The position numbers were made by a program, and so were the translations under genes. The notes under the pieces were generated by a model. It did not search any database, had not been told where the DNA came from, and saw only the letters and a list, made by a program, of their open reading frames with translations. From Mycolicibacterium parafortuitum (GTDB lineage Bacteria > Actinomycetota > Actinomycetes > Mycobacteriales > Mycobacteriaceae): 64,000 nt of DNA. Below, piece by piece: positions 17,468 through 25,705 of this stretch (position 1 is the stretch's first letter; each line of letters begins with the position of its first letter). Location: contig NZ_MVID01000004.1 of assembly GCF_002086815.1 (NCBI RefSeq), positions 1 through 64,000 of the forward strand, given 5' to 3'.

Positions 17468-18816
17468 CCAGGCCGCTCAAGCAGATCCACCTCGCCGCGC
17501 ACTTCCCGGGCGTCAACAACACCACCGTATGGAGCGATCCGGCGTCGGGCAGCCACATCGACTTCGCGTCGTTCGTGCACTTCGCGCAGACCGCCGAACG
17601 CGGGAAGTTCGACTTCATGTTCCTGGCCGAGGGCCTGCGGCTGCGCGAGCAGAACGGCCAGATCTACGACCTCGATGTCGTCGGCAGACCCGACACGTTC
17701 ACCGTGCTGGCCGCGCTGGCCGCCGTCACCGACCGGTTGGGGCTGACCGGCACGATCAACTCGACCTTCAACGAACCCTATGAGGTCGCCCGCCAATTCG
17801 CGTCCCTGGACCATCTGTCCGAGGGCCGGGCCGCGTGGAACGTCGTGACGTCCTGGGATGCGTTCACCGGGGAGAACTTTCGCCGCGGAGGGTTTCTGGC
17901 GGAGTCCGAGCGCTACACCCGCGCCGAGAGCTTCCTGGCCGCGGCCCACACACTGTTCGACTCGTGGCAGGAGCACGCGATCGTCGCCGACAAGGACGGC
18001 GGACGCTTCCTGGCAGACCCGCGCGCCGGCGAGTTCACCTACACCGACCAGCATTTCGACATCAGCGGACGCTTCAACGTGCCCCGCAGCCCGCAGGGTA
18101 GGCCGGTGATCTTCCAGGCCGGCGACTCCGACCGCGGACGCGACTTCGCCGCGGCCGCCGCCGATGCGATCTTCTCCCGGCACAGCACACTGGAGGCCGG
18201 CCGGCAGTTCTACGCGGACGTGAAAGACAGGTTGCCCGCGTTCGGCCGGCACCGCGACGACCTGCTCATCCTGCCCGCGGCCACCTTCGTCCTCGGCGAC
18301 ACCGACGCCGAAGCGGCCGAGATCGCCCACGAGGTGCGGCTGGCGCAGGTGTCACCGCAGACCGCGATCAAGTTCCTCGAACAGCTGTGGAACCGGGACC
18401 TGTCCGATCACGATCCCGACGGGCCGCTGCCGTCGGTCGACCCGGTCGTCGGCGAGAACACCATCGCCCGCGGACGCGCCAGCGTGCGGATGTACCGGGA
18501 TCCGGTCGCGACGGCCAACGAGTGGCGGGCCCGAGCCGAAGCCGAGAACCTGACGACGCGTGAGCTCATCATCGAGGTCACCGGACGGCAGAACTTCATC
18601 GGGTCGGCCTCGACGGTCGCCGAACAGATCAACGATCTCGTCCAGGCCGACGCCAGCGATGGATTCATCCTGGTCCCGCACGTCACGCCGGCCGGTCTGG
18701 ACCCGTTCGTCGACACGGTGGTGCCGCTGCTGCAGGAACGCGGCGTGTTCCGCGCCGACTACACCGGCTCCACGCTGCGCGAACACCTGGGCCTCGCAGA
18801 AAATGGTTCGAGGTGA
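17464..18816 (+). CDS. NtaA/SnaA/DszA-family FMN-dependent monooxygenase
   Basis: 450 residues, typical for this subgroup. Recognisable blocks include LAAHFPGVNNTTVWSDP at the start, FDFMFLAEGLRLRE, LSEGRAAWNVVTSWD and the FQAGDSDRGRDFAA segment. The family uses FMNH2 and O2 to cleave C-S or C-N bonds (dibenzothiophene sulfone, nitrilotriacetate, and so on). The substrate cannot be told here. It overlaps the upstream LLM gene by 4 bases. Confidence 0.85.
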   Translation: MTRPLKQIHLAAHFPGVNNTTVWSDPASGSHIDFASFVHFAQTAERGKFDFMFLAEGLRLREQNGQIYDLDVVGRPDTFTVLAALAAVTDRLGLTGTINSTFNEPYEVARQFASLDHLSEGRAAWNVVTSWDAFTGENFRRGGFLAESERYTRAESFLAAAHTLFDSWQEHAIVADKDGGRFLADPRAGEFTYTDQHFDISGRFNVPRSPQGRPVIFQAGDSDRGRDFAAAAADAIFSRHSTLEAGRQFYADVKDRLPAFGRHRDDLLILPAATFVLGDTDAEAAEIAHEVRLAQVSPQTAIKFLEQLWNRDLSDHDPDGPLPSVDPVVGENTIARGRASVRMYRDPVATANEWRARAEAENLTTRELIIEVTGRQNFIGSASTVAEQINDLVQADASDGFILVPHVTPAGLDPFVDTVVPLLQERGVFRADYTGSTLREHLGLAENGSR

Positions 18817-18843
18817 TCGGGGCCTGATCTCTAGGATGGCCGG

Positions 18844-19764
18844 GTGACGCCCGAAGAGCTCGCCGAGCGCACCCGCCGCGCCACCGACGCCGCGGTGGCG
18901 GCCGGCCGCGAGCTCGGGTTGGGGATCGAGCAGCCGACCGTGCTGCACGACGTGTTCTCCGTGGTAGTGCACCTGCGGCCCGAGCCGGTGGTCGCGCGGA
19001 TCCCGGTGGTGACGACGGCGAACCCACTGCCCGATCGCCAGAATGCAAGGCAGCAAAGGGAACTCGACGTCGCCGCCTGGCTGGACACACAAGGTGTGCC
19101 GGTGGTCCCGCCGTCCGTGCGGGTGCCGCGGCGCCCGGTCCGCCGGGACGGCTTCGCGATGACGTTCTGGGAGCTCGCCGACGTCGCCGAGGACCACGAG
19201 CCCTACCGCGGTGTCGACCTGTCCTACAGCGTCGCTCTGCATGCCGCGTTGCGGGGCTATCCGGCCGAACTGCCGTTCCTGTCCCCGTTCAACGACGGGC
19301 TGCCGGAGATGATCGCCGGGCTGCGCCCGCAGCACGGACTGACCGCCTCCGACATCGAGCGCGCCCGCGGGGAATTCGACCGGCTGCGGGCGGTGCTGGC
19401 CGACCGCGAATCGTTCCACCGCGCGTTCCCCGGCGTTCCGGTGCAGCCGGTTCAGGGAGATGCGCCGTCGCACAACGTGATCCGCACACGCGCAGGAATC
19501 CTGTTCTCGGATTTCGAGGACATCACCTGCGGGCCGGTGGAATGGGATCTGGCGATGCTCGGTGAAGACGCCGTCACCGCATACGATAGGGCCGCGCACG
19601 AGCGGGGCGTTCGACGGACCGACCCCGAGGTGTTGCGGGCGATGGAGTCAGCGAGGCGCCTGCAATTCGTGGGGTGCTTCACGCTGATCCCCCAGCTACC
19701 CATTCTGGCCGCGCCGCTGGCCGAGGCGCTCGACGACTGGCGCGCCACAGCGGAATTCGGCTGA
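18844..19764 (+). CDS. APH-like phosphotransferase family protein
   Basis: 306 residues from GTG 18844. The C-terminal lobe has a kinase-like catalytic loop QGDAPSHNV, in which the usual His of HGDxxxxN is Gln, followed by the metal-binding SDFEDITCGPVEWDLA motif. This is the aminoglycoside/choline kinase fold. The small-molecule substrate is unknown and there is no direct sign of antibiotic resistance. It converges with a secreted-protein gene with a 2-base gap. Confidence 0.8.
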   Translation: MTPEELAERTRRATDAAVAAGRELGLGIEQPTVLHDVFSVVVHLRPEPVVARIPVVTTANPLPDRQNARQQRELDVAAWLDTQGVPVVPPSVRVPRRPVRRDGFAMTFWELADVAEDHEPYRGVDLSYSVALHAALRGYPAELPFLSPFNDGLPEMIAGLRPQHGLTASDIERARGEFDRLRAVLADRESFHRAFPGVPVQPVQGDAPSHNVIRTRAGILFSDFEDITCGPVEWDLAMLGEDAVTAYDRAAHERGVRRTDPEVLRAMESARRLQFVGCFTLIPQLPILAAPLAEALDDWRATAEFG

Positions 19765-19766
19765 AC

Positions 19767-20183
19767 TTACACCGGCAGGCCGTAATCCATCGGTGGCCCG
19801 TCGGGGCCGATGGCTTCCCGATCGGCGATCGCGGTGGCGACCGCGACCCCGTCCCGAATCACTCCATGGACCACCACATTGCGCGGCATGACACCGGGAA
19901 GACCGATCTGAGCGGTCTCCGGGGTGATCCGGAACGTGGTGCTCTGACCGTCGGCACCGACCATCGTGACCGACTGCGGTGACGATGACGTCACCTGCCC
20001 GGCGCGCTGGATCTGCTGCGGCTGCTGCGGCTGCTGCGGCACGGAGGCGGCGGCGGCTTGGAACTGCTGCGGAGGCTGTTGCGGCGGTTCGAGGATCTCG
20101 GTGGTGACCAGCCATCCGGCGGCGCCTGCGGCTGCCATCATCGACACCGTCGTCAGGTGTCGTGCCAACCGATGGCGCATCAT
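19767..20183 (-). CDS. membrane-anchored or secreted Gln/Pro-rich protein
   Basis: 138 residues. One N-terminal hydrophobic segment (residues ~10-30) is either a signal peptide or an anchor. A Pro/Gln low-complexity linker of PQQ units follows (~33-60), then a compact beta-rich domain (VTMVGADGQSTTFRITPETAQIG...). No catalytic motif is seen. I do not recognise the family; the layout resembles small mycobacterial cell-envelope proteins. Confidence 0.75.
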   Translation of the reverse strand: MMRHRLARHLTTVSMMAAAGAAGWLVTTEILEPPQQPPQQFQAAAASVPQQPQQPQQIQRAGQVTSSSPQSVTMVGADGQSTTFRITPETAQIGLPGVMPRNVVVHGVIRDGVAVATAIADREAIGPDGPPMDYGLPV

Positions 20184-20227
20184 GCCCGTGGGCTACCCGA
20201 ACGGTCGCGTCAGCAAACGAGCGCCGG

Positions 20228-20947
20228 CTACTTCCAGGCGAATACCGGCTGTTCGAGGCGGTCGACCGGATCATCGCGCCCCTCAAGGCACAGCCACCTC
20301 AGCTGTAACAGGACCGCGCCGGTCGGCGCGTGGATGAGGTCATTGCCCAACGGGATCTGCACCACCGGGCGCGGGCTCTCGGGGATGGTGATGAAGCGCG
20401 GTGAGTCCTCGCGCAGAAGCTGGTGCAGACCAACCCGATAGACCGCGACCACCTCGTCGGGGGACGGTCGCGGGTCGAGCCGTCCCCCGCCCCAGACCAC
20501 CACCGGCGTGATCACGTACCCCGACCGCGTCGGGTAGTCGTCGAGCAGGCCGAGCACCGCCGTATCCGGCAGCCGCACACCGACCTCCTCGTCGAGCTCA
20601 CGCAGCGCGGCATCGACCACCGACTCCCCCGGATCGAGCCGGCCACCGGGCAGCGCCCACTGCGCCGAGTGCGACGACAATCGAGAAGCCCTACGGCACA
20701 GGAAGAACGCTGCCCCACCGGAGACGTCGACCATCCGGCCGTCGAGATCCCCGGGCATCGGCCGGCCGGCGATCCAGTCGTCCACCGGGGCCGGGTCCAC
20801 CCGGTCCTCCCCGACCAGGGAATCGACGAGCACCACCGCCACGGCCGCGTGCCGCTTCGACGGATCCGTCACCGTGCGGCGGTCGTGGCGGGTGAGGCGC
20901 TCGGCGATCACGTCGCGTAGCCCGTCGTCGTAGCTGATGGTCACCAC
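20228..20947 (-). CDS. NUDIX hydrolase
   Basis: 239 residues with a complete Nudix box (G-x5-E-x7-REL-x-EE-x-GV) at about residues 101-123, preceded by WALPGGRLDPGES. The length and the downstream YRVGLHQLL segment resemble CoA-pyrophosphatase or NADH-type Nudix proteins, but substrate motifs are not clear enough to choose. It probably removes a nucleoside diphosphate derivative in the cytosol. It is monocistronic, with the ferritin-like gene upstream ended by a strong terminator. Confidence 0.85.
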   Translation of the reverse strand: MVTISYDDGLRDVIAERLTRHDRRTVTDPSKRHAAVAVVLVDSLVGEDRVDPAPVDDWIAGRPMPGDLDGRMVDVSGGAAFFLCRRASRLSSHSAQWALPGGRLDPGESVVDAALRELDEEVGVRLPDTAVLGLLDDYPTRSGYVITPVVVWGGGRLDPRPSPDEVVAVYRVGLHQLLREDSPRFITIPESPRPVVQIPLGNDLIHAPTGAVLLQLRWLCLEGRDDPVDRLEQPVFAWK

Positions 20948-21006
20948 TGGAGCGTAAGACGTGCAGCGTGCAGACCCCGAGCGCAGACCCCGAGTGCAGA
21001 CGAAAA

Positions 21007-21037
21007 CGGGCCGGCACAGGGAATCCGTGCCGGCCCG
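21007..21037 (-). terminator. intrinsic terminator of the ferritin-like gene
   Basis: A perfect 11-bp stem (21007-21017 with 21027-21037) has a 9-base loop and is followed on the minus strand by a TTTT run. It lies 13 bases beyond the stop of the gene ending at 21051. Confidence 0.85.
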
Positions 21038-21050
21038 TCCTGTCGATATG

Positions 21051-22046
21051 TCAGCGGCTGATGCCGACGACCTCCTGCGCGATGGCGGCCACGCGCGCCT
21101 GCGCGGCCGAGACGACGCGCTGACGGTTCTTGTGCGCCTCCTCGTAGGCGATGATCACGCGGATGTCGGACGGCTCGGTGAGCTCCTTGACCGCGTTCGC
21201 CGCATCGGTGACGGTCAGCTCGTCGTAGTCCGCGATCGGCAGCTCGCCGGCGTCGAGCAATCCGCTGGCCCCGCGGGCGGCATGGATCGCATCCGCGGCA
21301 TCATCGGCACCCTGCTCGCGGGTGACCCGCTCGGCGGCTTCGAGGGCGCCGTCACGCGCGCCGGAGAGCGCCTTACCGGCGATGTCACCGGTGCGCGCGC
21401 CGCGGTCGACCAGACCGGCGACGGTCGGGCGGACGGAGCGGACCGCTTCGGCGATGCGCTCGGCGCCGCGCGTGGACCACGTGAACGGCAGGTTGGCCAG
21501 CTTCACGGCCAGACCGGCGGCGGCCTGCACGGGCGTGCGGCGCAGCGCCGCCGGGCCGCCGAGGGCGTCCTCGGCCAGCACGGTGGTCAGCCACTCCACC
21601 GTCGCGGTGTGCGCGGTGATCAGCCGTGAGGCCAGTTCCTCGACGTCCTTGTGTCCGGCCGAGACGGCCAGCGCTTTGACGTAGCGCGAGCGGTCGAGCA
21701 GCTGACCCTCCAGGGCCAGGTCGCCCAGAAGCGCCTCGTCGAACGGCTCGGCCTGCTCGGTGAGCGCCTTGACCGCTGCCGCGGCGCGGCCCAGGAAGGG
21801 CCCGATCACGTCGGGGAAGCCGCCCAGGTCGCGGATGGCCTTCTCGATGGCCGCGGCACGGGTCCGGGCGTTCTCGGCGTTCTCGGTCAGCTCGCGGCGC
21901 ACGGCGTCGGTGCGGGCCTGCGCCACCCGGGTCTCGGCGACCTGGATCTCGGTGTGCGTCAGGTCAAGGACGGTGCGCAGCTGTGCGATCAGCGTCGCGG
22001 TCGTGGCCTCGTTGGAAGCGGCCTTCGTAATCGGCGTAGTAGCCAT
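21051..22046 (-). CDS. ferritin-like helical protein, mycobacterial conserved
   Basis: 331 residues. The first ~165 residues form a long helical bundle compatible with a ferritin-like fold (HTEIQVAETRVAQARTD..., with further acidic residues in later helices). The second half is Ala/Gly/Arg-rich with amphipathic helices and no clear domain. I place it as ferritin-like by overall pattern, not by a complete ExxH motif set. It has its own terminator and is divergent from the diiron-oxidase-like gene across 225 bases, so they may share stress control. Confidence 0.65.
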   Translation of the reverse strand: MATTPITKAASNEATTATLIAQLRTVLDLTHTEIQVAETRVAQARTDAVRRELTENAENARTRAAAIEKAIRDLGGFPDVIGPFLGRAAAAVKALTEQAEPFDEALLGDLALEGQLLDRSRYVKALAVSAGHKDVEELASRLITAHTATVEWLTTVLAEDALGGPAALRRTPVQAAAGLAVKLANLPFTWSTRGAERIAEAVRSVRPTVAGLVDRGARTGDIAGKALSGARDGALEAAERVTREQGADDAADAIHAARGASGLLDAGELPIADYDELTVTDAANAVKELTEPSDIRVIIAYEEAHKNRQRVVSAAQARVAAIAQEVVGISR

Positions 22047-22236
22047 AGGTCTGGTTCACCCCTCGGTTGTGTGACTTCAACGTTCTCGGTGTTCTCGGCG
22101 CGTCGGTTCTGAGCGCTCCCCCGTCGGGTACCCGGAGCCCGGCGCAGACATGACCGCTGCGCAATGTTGTGAGATACCCGGCTCGTTGGTGTACGTCAGA
22201 GGGTCAGTGGGTACCTGGGGCGGCCGCCGCTCGACG

Positions 22237-22260
22237 GTTTATCGGCCCCGCGCCCGGGTA
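22237..22260 (+). promoter_or_regulatory. SigF-type promoter of the diiron-oxidase-like gene
   Basis: GTTT at 22237-22240, a 15-base spacer, then GGGTA at 22256-22260 match the mycobacterial SigF consensus (GTTT-N15-17-GGGTA). The coding start (GTG 22272 or ATG 22275) is only 11-14 bases after the -10 element, so the transcript would be leaderless or nearly so. Confidence 0.7.
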
Positions 22261-22271
22261 CGTACGGGCTC

Positions 22272-23285
22272 GTGATGCCCACCCTCGTTGAACCCCCCAC
22301 CCTGCCGGAACCTCGTGGCCCGATCTCGATGTCGGTCGTCGACCTGCTCGCCGAGCGGGCCCCGCTGCGGTATCTCGCCAAGGTCGAGACGTCGCTGGCC
22401 GACGCGGATCCCGCCGGGATCGACCTTCACCTCGCGCTTTACGTCTGCTACGAGCTGCACTACCGGGGATTCCGCGGGGTGGATTCCGGATGGGAATGGA
22501 ATCCGGGTCTGATCTATCTGCGCAGCCAGCTCGAGGATCTGTTCCTGTCCGATGTGCGCAGGCAGGTGGGCGAGATCGGCGAGGTGAGTGCGCTGGAGGA
22601 GTTGGAGAAGCTCTGCGTCGAACCGGTCAACGGTGACGGCCCGTCCTACTACCTGCGCGACGAGGGCACCTGGGAGCAGATGCGCGAGTACTTCACGCAC
22701 CGCTCGCTGTACCACCTCAAGGAGGGCGATCCGCATGCGTGGGCCATCCCGCGGCTGACCGGCCAGGCCAAGGCGTCGTTCGTCGCCGTCGAGTTCGACG
22801 AGTTCGGCGCGGGCAAGGGTACCCGGCTGCACCAGCAGTTGTTCGCCGACCTGATGGAGGCCGCCGGCCTGGACGCCACGTACCTCAGCTACCTCAATCA
22901 TGTGTCCGCTGAGGCACTGGCCGTCGTGAACCTGATGTCGATGTTCGGTCTGCACCGCCGGTTGCGGGGTTGTGCCGTCGGGCATTTCGCCGCCACGGAG
23001 GTGACGTCACCTCCCGGGTCCCGGCGGATGGTGCAGGCGCTGGAGCGCATGGGCGCCCCGATCGAGTGCCGCGCGTTCTACGCCGAGCACGTCGAGGCCG
23101 ATGCCGTGCACGAGCAGGTGGTGCGCACCGATGTGGTCGGCGACCTGGTGAGCCGGGAACCGGACCTGGACGCCGACGTGGTGTTCGGGATCCGCGCGTT
23201 CGACCTCGTGGAGAACCGGCTTGCCGATCACCTCATGAGGAGCTGGCGCGCGGGAGAATCGTCACTGCGACGAGAGATCGACTGA
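22272..23285 (+). CDS. iron-containing redox enzyme family (heme-oxygenase-like diiron oxidase fold)
   Basis: 337 residues. The all-helical body carries an EFDEFGAGKG block followed by HQQLFADLMEAAGLD and an EHVEADAVHEQ segment near residues 275-285. These supply Glu and His ligands in the arrangement seen in heme-oxygenase-like diiron oxidases and oxygenases. Known relatives activate O2 on fatty acids or amino acids; the substrate here is unknown. Its last 24 bases overlap the end of the convergent CDGSH gene. The SigF-type promoter suggests expression in stationary phase or stress. Confidence 0.8.
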   Translation: MMPTLVEPPTLPEPRGPISMSVVDLLAERAPLRYLAKVETSLADADPAGIDLHLALYVCYELHYRGFRGVDSGWEWNPGLIYLRSQLEDLFLSDVRRQVGEIGEVSALEELEKLCVEPVNGDGPSYYLRDEGTWEQMREYFTHRSLYHLKEGDPHAWAIPRLTGQAKASFVAVEFDEFGAGKGTRLHQQLFADLMEAAGLDATYLSYLNHVSAEALAVVNLMSMFGLHRRLRGCAVGHFAATEVTSPPGSRRMVQALERMGAPIECRAFYAEHVEADAVHEQVVRTDVVGDLVSREPDLDADVVFGIRAFDLVENRLADHLMRSWRAGESSLRREID

Positions 23286-23528
23286 TTCGACGTCTCCTGA
23301 GGCTGACTCCGAATTCGATTCCGCGCCACCGCCGCCGGCACGCTGCCTGCGGCGGTGGCTCGTATCGCACAGCGGATAGGTCTTGGATCGCCTACATGCG
23401 CAGATCGCGACCATGAAGCGGTCGGATTCGACCTTGCTTCCGTCCGGAAGCTCAATGCACACAGGGCCTTCCACCATGACCGGGCCGCCGGGCACGACCC
23501 GGACCTGGCGGAAATCCTGATCACTCAC
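23262..23528 (-). CDS. CDGSH iron-sulfur domain protein
   Basis: 88 residues from GTG 23528. Near residues 44-60 it has C-A-C-x2-S-x3-P-x-C-D-x2-H, the exact three-Cys, one-His pattern that binds a redox-active, proton-sensitive 2Fe-2S cluster. The C-terminal ~25 residues are Ser/Gly/Glu-rich and disordered. The start overlaps the stop of the methyltransferase (GTGA), so the two are co-translated. It may pass electrons or clusters to the neighbouring diiron enzyme; this is an inference from synteny. Confidence 0.9.
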   Translation of the reverse strand: MSDQDFRQVRVVPGGPVMVEGPVCIELPDGSKVESDRFMVAICACRRSKTYPLCDTSHRRRQRAGGGGAESNSESASGDVESVDLSSQ

Positions 23529-24217
23529 GGCGCGTCCGCGCGAACCACGACGATGCGTTCCTGGGTGGCGTGGCGGCCGAGCAGGCCTGCCCGCTTGAGC
23601 CACGGCGCCCGAGCCGTCATCACCGGGCCGAACGGGATCAGCTGCTGAGCCGCCACCTCGGCCCGCATACCCTGTGCGCGAAGCGCACTCAGCGTTCGGG
23701 TGACCCCGGAGCATTCCGAATGCACGATCAGCAAGGTGCCGCCCTCCTCCAGCAGCAGCGGCGCGGCCGCGCACAGCGGGTCGAGCACCATGCGGCCGTC
23801 AGGGCCGGCATCCCAGGCCCGGGACGGGCCCGCGGCCGGCGAGATCAGGCCGGAATCGTCCACCGGCGCCTCCGGCACATACGGCGGATTGGCAAGGACG
23901 ACGTCAAACGGGCCGAATTCGATTGCTCGAGCCCATGATCCACGGTGGACGTCGATCTCGACACCGGCGGCCAGCGCCTCCTGCCGGGTCCGCGAGACAG
24001 CTTTGGGGCAGATGTCGAAGGCCGTCACCGACGCGGCGCCCGCGCTGGCCGCCGCGATCGCGACAACGCCACTGCCGGTGCACAAATCAGCGACCCGCGC
24101 ACCCGGGACGACGCCCGCGGTGACCATCGCGTCGATGAGCAGTGATGAATCCTCTTGCGGGGGATAGACCTCGGCAGGAGCTTCAAGGGCGTCGATTGTG
24201 GTATATGCGCTCGTCAC
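23525..24217 (-). CDS. HemK/PrmC-like class I methyltransferase
   Basis: 230 residues. The SAM-binding motif I is VADLCTGSGVVAIAAA (near 43-58) and motif IV is NPPYVPEA, the NPPY signature of amino-methylating enzymes such as the N5-glutamine methyltransferases PrmC/HemK2. It lacks the N-terminal helical domain of PrmC and is closer to the short HemK2 type. The target is unknown; co-translation with a CDGSH protein is unusual for a release-factor enzyme. Confidence 0.82.
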   Translation of the reverse strand: MTSAYTTIDALEAPAEVYPPQEDSSLLIDAMVTAGVVPGARVADLCTGSGVVAIAAASAGAASVTAFDICPKAVSRTRQEALAAGVEIDVHRGSWARAIEFGPFDVVLANPPYVPEAPVDDSGLISPAAGPSRAWDAGPDGRMVLDPLCAAAPLLLEEGGTLLIVHSECSGVTRTLSALRAQGMRAEVAAQQLIPFGPVMTARAPWLKRAGLLGRHATQERIVVVRADAP

Positions 24218-24253
24218 GGATGCTTGATGCCCACTTCGTCACCATCCAAACGC

Positions 24254-24278
24254 GTTTGCCCCGGCGACCCTGGGGAAT
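24254..24278 (+). promoter_or_regulatory. SigF-like promoter of the metallothionein-like gene
   Basis: GTTT at 24254-24257, 15 bases, then GGGAAT at 24273-24278 give a SigF-type pair with one mismatch in the -10 element. The ATG follows 9 bases later at 24288, again implying a leaderless or very short leader. Confidence 0.5.
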
Positions 24279-24287
24279 GGGACGCGC

Positions 24288-24542
24288 ATGAGTATTTGCG
24301 ACACCTGCGGAAACGACTACGACAAAGCCTTCACCGTCACGTTCCACGACGGGCGCACGGCGACGTTCGACAGCGTCGAATGCGCCGCGTCTCAACTCGC
24401 CCCCGAGTGTCTGCACTGCGGTTGCCGCATCCTCGGGCACGGCATCGAGACCGACGAAGGAATCTTCTGCTGTGCGCACTGCGCACGAAAGGACTCCAAC
24501 GCCGACGTCAACGACCGCTACCCCGTCCCGGCCGGCGGCTGA
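24288..24542 (+). CDS. small Cys-rich metallothionein-like protein
   Basis: 84 residues with nine cysteines (4, 7, 32, 41, 44, 46, 61, 62, 65) and four histidines in the first 65 positions, arranged as CxxC, CxxCxC and CCxHC. This fits a prokaryotic metallothionein or treble-clef zinc-binding fold. The tail of ~19 residues is polar. It probably binds Zn, Cu(I) or another soft metal in the cytosol. Its neighbour is the iron/redox cluster and its promoter resembles SigF type, suggesting a stress role. Confidence 0.8.
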   Translation: MSICDTCGNDYDKAFTVTFHDGRTATFDSVECAASQLAPECLHCGCRILGHGIETDEGIFCCAHCARKDSNADVNDRYPVPAGG

Positions 24543-24551
24543 GGCGGAAAC

Positions 24552-25259
24552 CTAGATCCGGGCCACCGCGTACGACGCCCCCTCGGTGACCATCCCGTTC
24601 ACCGGGTAGAACGCGTGGGCGATGTTCGGGCCCCCGGCGGGCGCCCCGTCGCAGATGCTGTCGCCCTGGGCGCACAGTCTCAGCGTCTTGTCCGCATACC
24701 GCGGCCCGATGGTGATCGCCGGGGCGCCGAGCCCGGCCAGGAAGGCATCCGACGGGGTACCGAACAGCACGACGGCCGCGACATGGTCGGCCACGTCGTC
24801 CGGCAGCGGCGTCGGGGCGATCGCCGCAGGCACCGAGCTCGGGACGGTGTCGGAGGTCGCGAACCCGGACACCACCGCGCCCTGCGAGAAACCGCCGAGC
24901 ACGATGCGGGTGTCGGGGCAGTCCCGTGACATGGTCAGCACGCGATTGCCCGCATCGCGGACCCCGTCGATCACCGTGGCCGCGAATGCCTCGCGTTCGG
25001 CGAAGTTGCTGCCCGCCGGATAGTTCACCGCGTACGCATCGACGGTGCGTGGTGCGGCCTGCGCGCGCACCGCGTCGACGAACGCCTGACCGACGCCTCC
25101 GACGCCGGGCGCCTCGCTGGTGCCGCGCGCGAAGACGACCTCGACATCCGGGCACGGCGGCTGCGCGACGGCCGTCGGAACGGCACCGGCAGCCGTGACC
25201 GCGGTCGTCGCACCGACCACCGCAGCGCCGGCGAGCCCGGCGATCCGCTTGAGCTTCAT
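24552..25259 (-). CDS. secreted cutinase family esterase (CULP)
   Basis: 235 residues. A Sec signal peptide ends near AVAQ, and the mature protein starts with PPCPDVEVVFARGTSE, the family opening. The nucleophile lies in GFSQG, and the catalytic Asp and His are expected in the C-terminal part (GDSICDGAP and NIAHAFY). Disulfide cysteines are conserved. The family hydrolyses esters, including lipids of the cell envelope, outside the cell. A second paralogue lies at 30876-31604. Confidence 0.9.
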   Translation of the reverse strand: MKLKRIAGLAGAAVVGATTAVTAAGAVPTAVAQPPCPDVEVVFARGTSEAPGVGGVGQAFVDAVRAQAAPRTVDAYAVNYPAGSNFAEREAFAATVIDGVRDAGNRVLTMSRDCPDTRIVLGGFSQGAVVSGFATSDTVPSSVPAAIAPTPLPDDVADHVAAVVLFGTPSDAFLAGLGAPAITIGPRYADKTLRLCAQGDSICDGAPAGGPNIAHAFYPVNGMVTEGASYAVARI

Positions 25260-25371
25260 GGACAGTCCCCTTCCTGCGGCGCATCCGCGCGCCACCCGCT
25301 CAGTACCACCTGCGTGCGGCGGCCAAACGGCGGGCCCAACGGAGCAGGGAGTCGTCAGCGCGGCGCGGGCG

Positions 25372-25653
25372 TCATCCCTGATTCTCGGTAGGGCTCTCGT
25401 GCTCGGTAGGACTCTGCGGGGACTCCCATTTCGACTCCAGGGTGCGTACCACGACGGTGTCGGCGGGCAGTTCGATGTCGCGGGTCTCGCCGTGGTCGCC
25501 CTCCAGCGTCGCGACGACGGTCCCGTCCCGCGCCTCCTTGTGCACCACCTTGAACTGGCGGGTCTCGTCACCGGACGCTCCGGGCAGGGTCAATTCGATC
25601 AGGTCTCCTGGTGCGACGTTGCCGAGACGGTCGCTGTCGGACTGAGCACTCAT
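25372..25653 (-). CDS. small conserved protein, unknown function
   Basis: 93 residues. It has a compact beta-rich core (PGDLIELTLPG...FKVVHKEARDGTVVATLEGDHG...IELPADTVVVRTL) like a small SH3-type barrel, and a disordered Ser/Pro/Glu tail. No cysteines or catalytic motif. It lies divergent to the PfpI gene across 52 bases. Confidence 0.65.
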   Translation of the reverse strand: MSAQSDSDRLGNVAPGDLIELTLPGASGDETRQFKVVHKEARDGTVVATLEGDHGETRDIELPADTVVVRTLESKWESPQSPTEHESPTENQG

Positions 25654-25705
25654 GGGTTCGACGGTAGCCGAGCGGGTAACCGGGTCGTCGGACGAAGGAG
25701 GCCCC

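Noticed and set aside
18844..19764. Aminoglycoside resistance gene
   Set aside because: The fold is APH-like but the HGD motif is QGD and many such kinases act on other small molecules; resistance is not supported.
24640..25571. N-terminal extension of the first cutinase on the minus strand past 25259
   Set aside because: The signal peptide MKLKRIAG... starts at 25259; the extension runs into the neighbouring small gene.
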